Below, piece after piece: positions 52,524 through 60,770 of a DNA stretch of 64,000 nucleotides. The number at the start of each line of letters is the position of its first letter. Positions within the stretch are counted from its first letter, which is position 1. A model generated the notes under the pieces. It searched no databases, was not told the DNA's origin, and worked only from the letters and a program-made list of their open reading frames with translations. The translations under genes were made by a program, and so were the position numbers. Origin of the DNA: Synechococcus lacustris (GTDB taxonomy: Bacteria; Cyanobacteriota; Cyanobacteriia; PCC-6307; Cyanobiaceae); NCBI GenBank assembly GCA_903943975.1, contig CAJAQB010000019.1:62001-126000 (forward strand), written 5' to 3'.

Positions 52524-53970
52524 GGTCGAGGTCGCGCCGTTGCAGGTCAAAGTGTTCCCGCACCACCTGGCCGATGCCGCCATCACCCCAGTCTTGTTGC
52601 TGGGAGAAATAGGTGATGAAACTGCGGCCCGCCAGGCGGGTGAGCCAGGCGGCGGTCACCGCCTGCACCGCTTTTGAGGCCAGCAATGCCGGCATGTTGA
52701 GGCTGAGGGCGCTGGCGATCAGGCCGGCCCCCCCCTTCACTACCCCAAGGCTGGCCAGGGTGCGCCCCAGGGAAAGGGCCAGCTGTTGCCCCTGGTCGCG
52801 GCTCATCGCCACCCCATACACCTGGCCGATCTCCACCACCATCTGGGCATTAACCGCGGCGGTGCCAAGCAAATCCAGCCCCGGCAATGGGGTCACGGCG
52901 ATCACCCCGGCCCCGATCCAGCTGTAACGATCCACGATCGCCTGGGCCTCCCGTTCCCGTTGCTGGTTCAGCAATTGCTGGGAGGCCTCCGCCAGGCGGC
53001 TGCTCTGCAGAAGGATGTTGTCGGCCAGCAATTCCTCCCCCTCCTCCCGCAGCACGGCCGCCAGCCGTTGCAACAGCCGTTCGATTTCTGGCTGGGGTTG
53101 TAGCGGCCGCTGGCCGGGCCTCGGGATCGACTGGGGCTGGGCACTGGCGGTGACCACATCGATCGGCTCCACTAAGCCTTCACAGCGGCGCCGCAGCTGT
53201 TGCACCAGGCGCAGTTCTTCGGTTTCGCCGCGCAGGTCACACTTGTTAAGCACCAGCACCAGGCGTTTGCCCAGCTGGGCCAGGGCCTTCACAACGCTGA
53301 ACTCACTGGCCCGCAGGTCCCCATCCACCACAAACAGGAGCAGATCCCCCTGCACCGCCTCCTGCCGCGCCTCCTGCTCCCGCTCCAGCCCCCCCTCGCC
53401 GGCCTCGAGGATGCCTGGGGTGTCGCGCAGCTGGATCGAACGCTGTAGGCCCTGGAGCCGCAGGCGATAGCTGTGGCTGCTGCTGGTGGAACCCATGGCG
53501 GCCCCCACCGTGCCCACCTGATCGTTGAGCAGGGCCCGAATCAGGGAGGTTTTGCCACTGGAACCACTGCCGAATACCACCACGATCAGATCGCCCCGCT
53601 GCAGCGACTCCTCCACCTGGCGCCGTTGCTCTTCCAGGGCCTGGCGGGCCACCGCATCGCGGATCCGGCTGACTTGCTGGTCGATGGCATCAAGGTTTTG
53701 GCGGGCGGCCTCCTGGCGATTGCCGGGGGCCTGGGGGCTGAGCTTCGGCTTGCGGCCCTGGCCTCGGCCTTTTATCCAGGGCAGCAACAGCGGATAAAGG
53801 GCCAGCCCCAAGGCCCCCAGCAGCAGCAGCACCGTTGGCGCCACCAACCAGGAGGGCAGCCAATAACTCAGCTGCCAGAGCACGCTGCTGATCGCCTGCA
53901 GCACCATCGAAAAAACGATGATTCCCAGCAATAGGCCTGCGATCAGCAGCCAAAGCCGAGGGATCTTCAT
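52345..53970 (-). CDS. Era-like GTPase with DUF697 C-terminal domain
   Basis: 541 residues. Two N-terminal membrane helices (LWLLIAGLLLGIIVFSMVL and VAPTVLLLLGALGLALYPLLLP) precede a GTPase domain with P-loop GSGSSGKTSL, switch II DTPGILEAG and NKCD, then a DUF697 region (YSWIGAGVIAVTPLPGLDLLGTAAVNAQMVVEIGQVYGV). The final 50 residues are basic and Pro-rich. The start ATG 53970 overlaps the PBP gene stop (ATGA), placing it last in the bioY-lspA-PBP operon. Function unknown. Confidence 0.85.
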   Translation of the reverse strand: MKIPRLWLLIAGLLLGIIVFSMVLQAISSVLWQLSYWLPSWLVAPTVLLLLGALGLALYPLLLPWIKGRGQGRKPKLSPQAPGNRQEAARQNLDAIDQQVSRIRDAVARQALEEQRRQVEESLQRGDLIVVVFGSGSSGKTSLIRALLNDQVGTVGAAMGSTSSSHSYRLRLQGLQRSIQLRDTPGILEAGEGGLEREQEARQEAVQGDLLLFVVDGDLRASEFSVVKALAQLGKRLVLVLNKCDLRGETEELRLVQQLRRRCEGLVEPIDVVTASAQPQSIPRPGQRPLQPQPEIERLLQRLAAVLREEGEELLADNILLQSSRLAEASQQLLNQQREREAQAIVDRYSWIGAGVIAVTPLPGLDLLGTAAVNAQMVVEIGQVYGVAMSRDQGQQLALSLGRTLASLGVVKGGAGLIASALSLNMPALLASKAVQAVTAAWLTRLAGRSFITYFSQQQDWGDGGIGQVVREHFDLQRRDLDLRRFLEAALARVVEPLKRKDRQLPPRQGPRRGAAAADPDGPAAAPTTDKPRRSPPTGPR

Positions 53971-56096
53971 CGCTTTGCTTCAGTGCTGGTGCTGCCGCGG
54001 CCGGCACTGCGGATGATGTCGCCCCAGAGCTGGGCGGCCAGGCCACTGCTGCCGCCACTGGGGCTGCTGTCGTCGTTGCCCAGCCAGATGCCCATCACCC
54101 AATGGCGACTCGGTTCATAGCCGATGAATAGCAAATCGCGACCGTCGTTGGTGGTGCCGGTTTTGCCCCATTCCTGGCCCCCTAGGGAGGCGGCCGTACC
54201 TGTGCCCCCCTGCACCACCCCCCGCAATAACCCCTGCATCATTCGGGCCTGGGCCGGGGGAATCACCCGGCGGCCACTGGCGGCGGTGCGGGCCGGTTGT
54301 CGGCAATTTTTGGCTTGATTGGCACAGGGCTCGGCATCGGTGAGCCGCCGGATCGTGGTGGGGGCCAGCCAGAGGCCATCGTTGGCGATCGCCCCATAGG
54401 CGGCGGTCATTTCCATTAGCCGCGTTTCGCTCTGGCCCAGCACCAGCCCAGGCACCGCCGCCAGGGGGGTGGTTATGCCGAGATCCCGGGCTTTCTTCAC
54501 CACCGCTTCGAGCCCATAACGGCGCCCCAGGCGCAGGGCGGCGGTGTTACTGCTGATCGCCAGGGCCTGGCTGAGGCTGAGGGTGCCGCCACAGCCAGTG
54601 CTGAAACTTTGGCCGCCCCAATCCACCGGGTTACAGCTCACAGGATCCCAGGGTTTCAGGCCCCTTTCCAGGGCCACCAGGTAGGTCATCAGCTTGAAGG
54701 TGCTGCCCGGTTGGCGCAGGGCCTGGGTGGCGCGGTTGAACTGGCTGGTGTTGTAATCCTTGCCCCCCACCAGGCTCAGCACCCCCCCCGTGCGGCTATC
54801 AAGCACCACCACCGCCCCCTGCTGCACCCCCCAGCCGTTCTCCTGGCGCAGGTATTCACGCAATTTGGTTTCAACCACCTCTTGGAGTACTGGATCCAGA
54901 TGGGTTTCCACGAGGAAATTGCCCTCCGCCGCCACTTCCGGCCCCAGCAGATTCTCGAGATCGCGCTGCACCTGGTCGGTGTAGAAGGGGGCCGGCCGCC
55001 GTTCTTTGCCGCCACAGGCCTTGGCGTCTAGCAGCACCGGGGTGCGGCGGGCGCGGCGGGCAGTGTCGCTGGAAATCCTGCCCTCGTCTGCCATTTTCGT
55101 GAGCACCCCATTGCGGGCGCTGAGGGCCTCCCGGGGGAAGGCACAGGGGTCATGGCCGTTGGGGGAGGGCAGCAGGCCCACCAGCAGGGCCGCCTGTTCG
55201 AGGCTTAGCTGCCGGGCGGAACGCCGGAAAAAATGCTGGGAGACATCCTCAAAACCCCAACCCACCCCCAGATACACCCGGTTGAGATAACTCAGCAAGA
55301 GATCGCGTTTGCTGAAACGGGCCTCCAGTTGCAGGGCCACCAGTAATTCACGCCACTTGCGGCCCAGGGTTTCCCCCTGGCCCACCTGCTCGGGATAGAG
55401 GCTGCGGGCCAGTTGCTGGGTGAGGGTGCTGCCCCCCTCCAAAACCTTGCCCCCCAACAGATTGGTGACTAGGGCGCGGCTGGTACCGATCGGATCGATG
55501 CCGGGATGCCACCAGAAACGGGTGTCTTCACTGGATAGGAGCGCTTTGATCAGATCAGGCGAGAAATCGGCCAAACCCTGGTTCTCCCGATGGCCATCAC
55601 TGGTCACGCTGGAGAGCGGTTTATTACTGCGGTCATAGAGGGCCAGGGGGCCCCGCACGGTGGCCAAACTGCCCCGCACCGGCACCTGCAGGCTGCCCCA
55701 GGCCAGCAGCAGCAAGCCAAAACCTGCCAGGCCGAGGCCCGCGGCACTGGCCTGCTGGCTAACCAGCTGCAGCCAGGGGTGGCGATAAACCTGACGGAAC
55801 TCGAGCTCAGGTAGGTCTTCCCCCTTGCTGGGGCCCAGCCGCACCCGATCGCCCGTACGTAATTCCAGCGAATGGAGACTGTGGCCCTGCCAGGAGAGGC
55901 CGTTGGTGGAGCCGTTATCAGTGAGCAACCAGTGGCGGCCGCGCTTTTCCAGCAGCGCATGGTGTTTGCTCACGGCCCCGTGGGTGATTACCACCTCCCC
56001 ATCGGGATCACGGCCAATTCTGTACACCTGGCCATAAAGGGGGATGCGCAGGGATTCAAGGCCCTGTTGATGCACCCAGAGTTCAGCGGCCTCCAT
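53967..56096 (-). CDS. class A penicillin-binding protein with N-terminal FHA domain
   Basis: 709 residues. An FHA domain (about 25-90: YRIGRDPDGEVVIT, GAVSKHHALLEKRG, TDNGSTNGLSW) is followed by a membrane helix (about 118-140), a glycosyltransferase domain with the catalytic SSEDTRFWWHPGIDP and EGGSTLTQQLARSLYPEQ, and a transpeptidase domain with SxxK in GSTFKL, SxN in SSNTAAL and KTG in GKTGTTNDG. It polymerises and cross-links peptidoglycan. The FHA domain, which binds phosphothreonine, suggests Ser/Thr-kinase control. Overlaps of 4 bp link it with lspA and the GTPase gene. Confidence 0.92.
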   Translation of the reverse strand: MEAAELWVHQQGLESLRIPLYGQVYRIGRDPDGEVVITHGAVSKHHALLEKRGRHWLLTDNGSTNGLSWQGHSLHSLELRTGDRVRLGPSKGEDLPELEFRQVYRHPWLQLVSQQASAAGLGLAGFGLLLLAWGSLQVPVRGSLATVRGPLALYDRSNKPLSSVTSDGHRENQGLADFSPDLIKALLSSEDTRFWWHPGIDPIGTSRALVTNLLGGKVLEGGSTLTQQLARSLYPEQVGQGETLGRKWRELLVALQLEARFSKRDLLLSYLNRVYLGVGWGFEDVSQHFFRRSARQLSLEQAALLVGLLPSPNGHDPCAFPREALSARNGVLTKMADEGRISSDTARRARRTPVLLDAKACGGKERRPAPFYTDQVQRDLENLLGPEVAAEGNFLVETHLDPVLQEVVETKLREYLRQENGWGVQQGAVVVLDSRTGGVLSLVGGKDYNTSQFNRATQALRQPGSTFKLMTYLVALERGLKPWDPVSCNPVDWGGQSFSTGCGGTLSLSQALAISSNTAALRLGRRYGLEAVVKKARDLGITTPLAAVPGLVLGQSETRLMEMTAAYGAIANDGLWLAPTTIRRLTDAEPCANQAKNCRQPARTAASGRRVIPPAQARMMQGLLRGVVQGGTGTAASLGGQEWGKTGTTNDGRDLLFIGYEPSRHWVMGIWLGNDDSSPSGGSSGLAAQLWGDIIRSAGRGSTSTEAKR

Positions 56097-56560
56097 CAGC
56101 GGCGCCTCAGGCTGTCTAAAAGCAGGCTGAACACCGCCAGGTTGATGGCCACATCAGCCAAATTGAACACAGGGAATGAGATCGGCACCAGTTCAAGAAA
56201 ATCAACCACCGCCCCCAAGCGCCAGCGATCTAGCCCATTGCCCAGGGTGCCCCCCAGCAACCAGCCGGCCGCCAGTAGCGAGCTCAAGCGCCAGCTGGGG
56301 CCGGCGCGCCACAGCCAACCAATAAGCCCCACCGCCACCGCCAGGCTGATCAAGCCCAACCAACTGGCCCCCTGGGGGAAAAGGCTGAAGGCAGCGCCGT
56401 TGTTCCACACCAGCCTCAGGTTGAGCAACCCCGGCAGCAGCGGCTTACTAACCCCAGGCGCTAATCCCTGCAATACAGCCAATTTTGTTAACTGATCAAG
56501 CAGCAGCACCCCAAGGGCGAGGCCCAGGCTGAGGCGGCGGGGCTGGGTTAGGGCGCTCAA
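56096..56560 (-). CDS. lspA: lipoprotein signal peptidase
   Basis: Cleaves signal peptides of prolipoproteins in the membrane. The 154-residue protein has four membrane helices and the aspartyl-protease motifs VWNNGAAFSLFP, GTLGNGLDRWRLGAVVDFLEL and FNLADVAI (two catalytic aspartates). The start is TTG at 56560, overlapping the bioY TGA as TTGA. The reading frame extends further upstream but without LspA similarity. The lipoprotein at 30360 would be a substrate. Confidence 0.93.
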   Translation of the reverse strand: MSALTQPRRLSLGLALGVLLLDQLTKLAVLQGLAPGVSKPLLPGLLNLRLVWNNGAAFSLFPQGASWLGLISLAVAVGLIGWLWRAGPSWRLSSLLAAGWLLGGTLGNGLDRWRLGAVVDFLELVPISFPVFNLADVAINLAVFSLLLDSLRRR

Positions 56561-57159
56561 CGGTTGAGCAGCAATAAGGGCCGCAGCAAACGGGCCAAAA
56601 CGGCCACCACACAGCAGAGCAGCAGTTGGCCTGGCAGGGGCAGCAGGCTGTAGGTGATCACCAGTTGCGGCAGGCTTTCCCCCCAGCGGTGGGCGAGGCT
56701 GCCCAAGGCCAGGTTGATCAGCCCACATAACTGAATCGTGACCAGGCCCAGCACCGCCGAGCCGGCGAGCCGATCAAGGCGACCCATGCCCTCCTGTTGG
56801 CTTAAGCGGCCGCAGAGCCAGGCGGCAGGGATAAAGCCAGCCAGATAGCCAAAGGAGGGTTGCTGCAGGTAGGCCAGCCCCCCGCCGTCTTGAAATACGG
56901 GCAACACCGCCATGCCAAGGCTGAGGTAGGCCACCGCCGCCAGCATTCCGGAACGGGGACCACAGACCAGCGCCGTGAGCAGCAATGCCGGCACCTGGGC
57001 GGTAATCGGCAATTCCTTGAAATCAAGACCCCGCTGGGGATCCCACCAGGGCACTGCCGGTTGCAACAGGCCACCGGTGAGGATGAGCAGTAGGCCCACC
57101 AGGGCACCCCACCAGTTCAACAAGGCGCGCAAGCTTCCGGCCCCTTCGATTGCCGCCAT
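56557..57159 (-). CDS. bioY: biotin transporter BioY
   Basis: 200 residues with six membrane helices, the S-component of an ECF-type biotin transporter (or a solitary BioY carrier). FKELPITAQVPALLLTALVCGPRSGMLA and FGYLAGFIPAAWLCGRL are characteristic. No biotin ligase, EcfA or EcfT is visible nearby. It heads a coupled minus-strand operon with lspA, the FHA-PBP and a GTPase, and is divergent from sipA with 29 bp between starts. Confidence 0.9.
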   Translation of the reverse strand: MAAIEGAGSLRALLNWWGALVGLLLILTGGLLQPAVPWWDPQRGLDFKELPITAQVPALLLTALVCGPRSGMLAAVAYLSLGMAVLPVFQDGGGLAYLQQPSFGYLAGFIPAAWLCGRLSQQEGMGRLDRLAGSAVLGLVTIQLCGLINLALGSLAHRWGESLPQLVITYSLLPLPGQLLLCCVVAVLARLLRPLLLLNR

Positions 57160-57188
57160 CCTGCACCAACTCCCTTAGGGCAACAACG

Positions 57189-57530
57189 GTGACCCACAAC
57201 CCAGAAGCACTTTCCAAGCAAGAACCCGAGCAAGAACAGGCTTCGTCCCTGGCGCCTCCGTTCCCCGTTGGCGCCCTTGTGCGCCTCAAGGAAGCCCAGC
57301 CCTATCTCAAGACCGCCGCCCCGATGCCGATGTTGCGACCCGCCGATCTGGTGGAGGTGGGGGAGCAGGGGGAGGTGCTGGCCCTCAGGCCCCTGGAGCA
57401 GCGGGCCGTTCGTTTCCGCAGGGGTCAGTTTTTACTGCCGATCACTGCCCTGGAGGGGGCCCCTGAAGCCAGCACTGATCCCAATGGCGCTGGGCCTGAA
57501 CCAGCGCTTCCGCCGGACCACACACACTGA
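57189..57530 (+). CDS. sipA: SipA-like (DUF3148) protein
   Basis: 113 residues. VGALVRLKEAQPYLKTAAPMPMLRPADLVEVGEQGEVLALRP and AVRFRRGQFLLP match SipA, an SH3-like small protein that binds and activates the sensor kinase NblS controlling high-light, nutrient-stress and phycobilisome-degradation responses in Synechococcus. The N- and C-terminal tails are low complexity. GTG 57189 is my chosen start; earlier in-frame codons exist. Its 3' end overlaps the convergent M16 gene by 89 bp. Confidence 0.82.
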   Translation: MTHNPEALSKQEPEQEQASSLAPPFPVGALVRLKEAQPYLKTAAPMPMLRPADLVEVGEQGEVLALRPLEQRAVRFRRGQFLLPITALEGAPEASTDPNGAGPEPALPPDHTH

Positions 57531-58689
57531 GGCTGGGCTCTAGCAACCAGCGCTGGGCCACCGCTTGAACCTGCCCGGGGCCAATGCTGCCCAGCCGTTC
57601 CAGGGCCCGTTCGTTGTGGTCCGCCGGCAGGCCATGGCTGAGCAGCAGGGCAAGGCGATCGGCCCGTTGGCTGCCGGTTTCGCGGCCCAGGGCCTCCTGG
57701 CCCCGCAATTTGGCCTTGGCTAGGGCCAGCGCTGCCTCGGCCAGGGGGGCCTGGCGCAGGGCCTGCCATTCGCCGTAGAGGGCATCCATCGCCTCCGGCA
57801 AGCGCTCGGCGCTGGTGGATAGATGCCAAACAAAGGGGGAATCCCGGCGCCGGGCCGGCAGGTCAGTGCCCACGTCGTAGGCCAACCCCAGCTCCTCCCG
57901 CAGCACCTGGAAAAGCCGACTGCTCATGCCCACCCCCAGGTGCACCTGCAGCAGCCGCAGCGGCAGGGCATCGCCATGGGCAAGGCCCACCGTGCGGAAA
58001 CCAAGCATCAACACCGCCTGTTCGGTGTCACAGGCCAGCAGCCCCAGGGAGCCAGCCGGGCTGGGGGCCACGCTTTGCTCAGCCACGGGGCCGGCAGACC
58101 ACTGGCTGAAGCGTTCCTGGCAGCGCTCCAGCAGGCTGGCCTCCGGATCCCCTGCCAGCACCAGTTGGGCCCTGGCCTGGGGCAATTGCAGGGCCGCCTG
58201 CTGCAGCTGTTTGGGGCCGATGTTGGCCAGTTGGGGCGCCAGGCCCAGGGGGTCGTGGCCGTAGGGGCCGCTGCCAAACAGTTGGTGGCGCAGCTGTTCG
58301 TGGCAGAGGTGGAAGGGGTCCTCCTGGAGCCGCTGCAGGGCCTGGAGATTCAGATCCCGCTCCAGTTCCACCTGGGGGGCGGCGCAGTGGGGTTGCTCCA
58401 ACATCTGCAGCAGCAGCGGCAGCAGCGTGTTGGCATCAGCCAGGGCGCATTTGAGTGCCACCACCAGCAGATCGTCGCCGGCTTCACAGCGCAGGTTGGC
58501 GCCGAGGCCCTCCACCACATCGGCAAAGGCTTCCGCATCCAAGTCCCCACAGCCGCGGGTCAGCACCCCCGCCAGCAGTTGTTGCTGGCCCGCCCGCCTA
58601 GGCGGATCCAGGTGACTGCCCAGCGGCACCACCAGCCGTGCCGCCAAAATTGCCGCCCCGGGTTGGGCCAAGCAGACCAGCTGATTCAT
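57442..58689 (-). CDS. M16-family peptidase homologue lacking the zinc motif
   Basis: 415 residues. The two-lobed M16 fold is suggested by ERDLNLQALQRLQEDPFHL, the conserved LQVHLGVGMSSRLFQVLREELGLAYDVGT and FVWHLSTSAE. The HxxEH motif of active members, found in the neighbour, is absent: at the equivalent place the sequence is RRAGQQQLLAGVL. It is thus probably the non-catalytic partner of the adjacent peptidase, as in MPP and other heterodimers. The start overlaps the upstream stop by 4 bp; the 3' end overlaps sipA. Confidence 0.85.
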   Translation of the reverse strand: MNQLVCLAQPGAAILAARLVVPLGSHLDPPRRAGQQQLLAGVLTRGCGDLDAEAFADVVEGLGANLRCEAGDDLLVVALKCALADANTLLPLLLQMLEQPHCAAPQVELERDLNLQALQRLQEDPFHLCHEQLRHQLFGSGPYGHDPLGLAPQLANIGPKQLQQAALQLPQARAQLVLAGDPEASLLERCQERFSQWSAGPVAEQSVAPSPAGSLGLLACDTEQAVLMLGFRTVGLAHGDALPLRLLQVHLGVGMSSRLFQVLREELGLAYDVGTDLPARRRDSPFVWHLSTSAERLPEAMDALYGEWQALRQAPLAEAALALAKAKLRGQEALGRETGSQRADRLALLLSHGLPADHNERALERLGSIGPGQVQAVAQRWLLEPSLSVCGPAEALVQAQRHWDQCWLQGPPPGQ

Positions 58690-59954
58690 GCGGGCAGCAC
58701 CTCAAGTACAGAGGCCTGGGCGGGATCCCAGGCGGGGGCCAGGGCCTGCAAACGCTCCAGATCCCAGCTCTCTAGGCGCTGCAGCGGGGCATCGAGATCA
58801 AGCAAACGCCCCTGCAGGGTGGCCTGGGCCAGTTGATGGGTCACCTGACTGGTGGCCTCGAGGCCAAAGCTGTGGCCATGGCCCAGCAGCCGCTTGGCGC
58901 GCTCTAGCTCCTGGGGTCTGATGCCCTCTTGAACGCCCTGGAGCACCTGCTGTACGGCTTCAACCACCCTGGGCAGATTTTCCGGTTCTGTGGTGGCCTC
59001 AAGGATGGCCAGGCTGCCTTCTTCCAGGGGGTGAATGTCTAGGTCGATCGATTCCACCAGCTGTAGTTTTTCGCGCAATTCCTCCACCAGGCGGCTGCGG
59101 CGGCCCTCCGCCAACACTGTTGCCCAGAGCTCATGGCCCATCAGGGCATCCAGTTCCCTTGCCGCTGGGCAGGGCCAGGCCATCAACAGGCGGGCTGATT
59201 CCAGCCGTGGCAAAGCCAGCTGCTGGCGTCCGGCCTGAAAGTTAAAACTGCCGCGGGGGCTGGCCTGGGCCGCCCGGCCCAAGCGAGCGATTGGTCCGGC
59301 CTCCAACTGGGCCAGCAGCAGCTCAGGATCAAAGTTGCCCCCCACGGCCACGGCACAGCGGTCACTGCGGTAGTTGCGCTGTTGGAAGGCCCCCATGGAG
59401 TTGGGCGTATGGGCCAGCAGATCCGGCTTAAGGCCAAGAATTGGTCTGCCATAGCCATGGCTGCCACAGGCCTGGCTCAGCAAATGCTGGAAGGCCAATT
59501 CCTCCGGTTGATCTTCACTCTGGGCCAGCTCCTCCAGCACCACCTGGCGTTCCAGTTGAAAGGCAGCGTTCTCAAGGCTCGGCTGCAACACCAACCGGGG
59601 CAGCAACTCACAGGCCAGTCCCAAGCCCTCCGGTGGCAGCAGCAGGTGATAGTGCACCTCATCAAAACCGGTGGCGGCATTGCTGTAGCCGCCCAGGGAT
59701 TCAATCTGCAGATCAAAGGCCCCAGGCCCGAGGCCTTCGCTGCCCTTAAACACCATGTGTTCTAGGAAGTGGGCCAGCCCGCTTTCCCCTGGCAGCTCCT
59801 GGAGACTGCCGGCCTGGCACCAGAACTCCATGCACACCACCGAGGCAGTGGCCAGGGGGAGGAGGGTGACGGGACAGCCATTGCTGAGGCTGGTCTGGAT
59901 TGGGGCAGGGAAGCCCAGGGCGGGTCGCAGGACAGCCAGGGGGCGCTCACTCAT
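58686..59954 (-). CDS. M16-family zinc metallopeptidase
   Basis: 422 residues with the inverted zinc motif GLAHFLEHMVFKGSE (H-x-x-E-H) and the third ligand E in ENAAFQLERQVVLEELAQSED, characteristic of processing-peptidase-like M16 enzymes. It begins with LSNGCPVTLLPLATASVV. It probably acts with the motif-less paralogue downstream, to which it is coupled by ATGA. The start ATG 59954 is chosen over 59966. The gene is divergent from pcyA; substrates unknown. Confidence 0.92.
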   Translation of the reverse strand: MSERPLAVLRPALGFPAPIQTSLSNGCPVTLLPLATASVVCMEFWCQAGSLQELPGESGLAHFLEHMVFKGSEGLGPGAFDLQIESLGGYSNAATGFDEVHYHLLLPPEGLGLACELLPRLVLQPSLENAAFQLERQVVLEELAQSEDQPEELAFQHLLSQACGSHGYGRPILGLKPDLLAHTPNSMGAFQQRNYRSDRCAVAVGGNFDPELLLAQLEAGPIARLGRAAQASPRGSFNFQAGRQQLALPRLESARLLMAWPCPAARELDALMGHELWATVLAEGRRSRLVEELREKLQLVESIDLDIHPLEEGSLAILEATTEPENLPRVVEAVQQVLQGVQEGIRPQELERAKRLLGHGHSFGLEATSQVTHQLAQATLQGRLLDLDAPLQRLESWDLERLQALAPAWDPAQASVLEVLPA

Positions 59955-60025
59955 TGCGACCATCATCGCCAGTAATCGCGCCCCCTGGCGTCACCCCTAG
60001 GCTGAGTTGCAGCATTGGAACCGGC

Positions 60026-60763
60026 GTGGAGAGCGTACCCATTTCGCTTGTGGACAGGATTGCCGAGGCTTTGCGTCCCCAATGGTCTGCCCTCCCTGAG
60101 CTAGCGAAGCTGCCGCTCTCGGCAGAAATGCAGGAGATCCGATGGGAGCTGGAGGGGGATGCCATGGAAATCCGCAACGAACTACTGCGCTGCCGTGGCC
60201 TGCGCAAAATCCATCTGGAAACAGCCCATGTGGGCAGGAATTTAGACATCCTTCACTGTGTGATGTTTCCCGATCCCTGCTTTGACCTTCCCCTATTCGG
60301 CGCCGACATCGTTGCCAGCCGTGGGGTGGTCTCGGCCGCCATCGTTGATCTCTCCCCCAGTGGCGAACGGCTGCCGGCAGCGCTTGCCCAGGCCCTGGCT
60401 GCCCTGCCAAAGCACCCCTACAGCCAACCAAGGGAGGTGCCCGGCTGGGGGGCAATCTTTTCTCCCCAGGTGTTGTTTGTGCGTCCCTCCCCTGGGCAGG
60501 AGGAGGACTGGTTCCTAGAGGATGTGCTCAGCTTCCTAAAGCTGTTCATTGCGGCGCTGGCTGCATGCCAGCCGGATCCCCCCGAGCATCCCGCCAGCCA
60601 AAGGCGCTACGAGGGGCAACTGCATTACTGCCAACAGCAGCGCTGTAATGACAAAACCCGACGGGTGCTTGAAGTGGCCTTTGACCAGCAGTGGGCCGAT
60701 AACTACATCAATAACTTGCTGTTTGACGATCCCCTACCCCCCGGCAGCTCGCGTGCGTCCTAA
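60026..60763 (+). CDS. pcyA: phycocyanobilin:ferredoxin oxidoreductase
   Basis: Reduces biliverdin IXalpha in two two-electron steps to phycocyanobilin, the chromophore of phycocyanin and allophycocyanin, with ferredoxin as donor (see 14910). The 245-residue protein has IRNELLRCRGLRKIHLET, HVGRNLDILHCVMFPDP and FGADIVAS, matching the catalytic Glu, His and Asp of PcyA, and the C-terminal WADNYINNLLFDDP. GTG at 60026 is the first suitable codon. The devB-like gene starts 7 bp after its stop. Confidence 0.95.
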   Translation: MESVPISLVDRIAEALRPQWSALPELAKLPLSAEMQEIRWELEGDAMEIRNELLRCRGLRKIHLETAHVGRNLDILHCVMFPDPCFDLPLFGADIVASRGVVSAAIVDLSPSGERLPAALAQALAALPKHPYSQPREVPGWGAIFSPQVLFVRPSPGQEEDWFLEDVLSFLKLFIAALAACQPDPPEHPASQRRYEGQLHYCQQQRCNDKTRRVLEVAFDQQWADNYINNLLFDDPLPPGSSRAS

Positions 60764-60770
60764 CCCTGTA

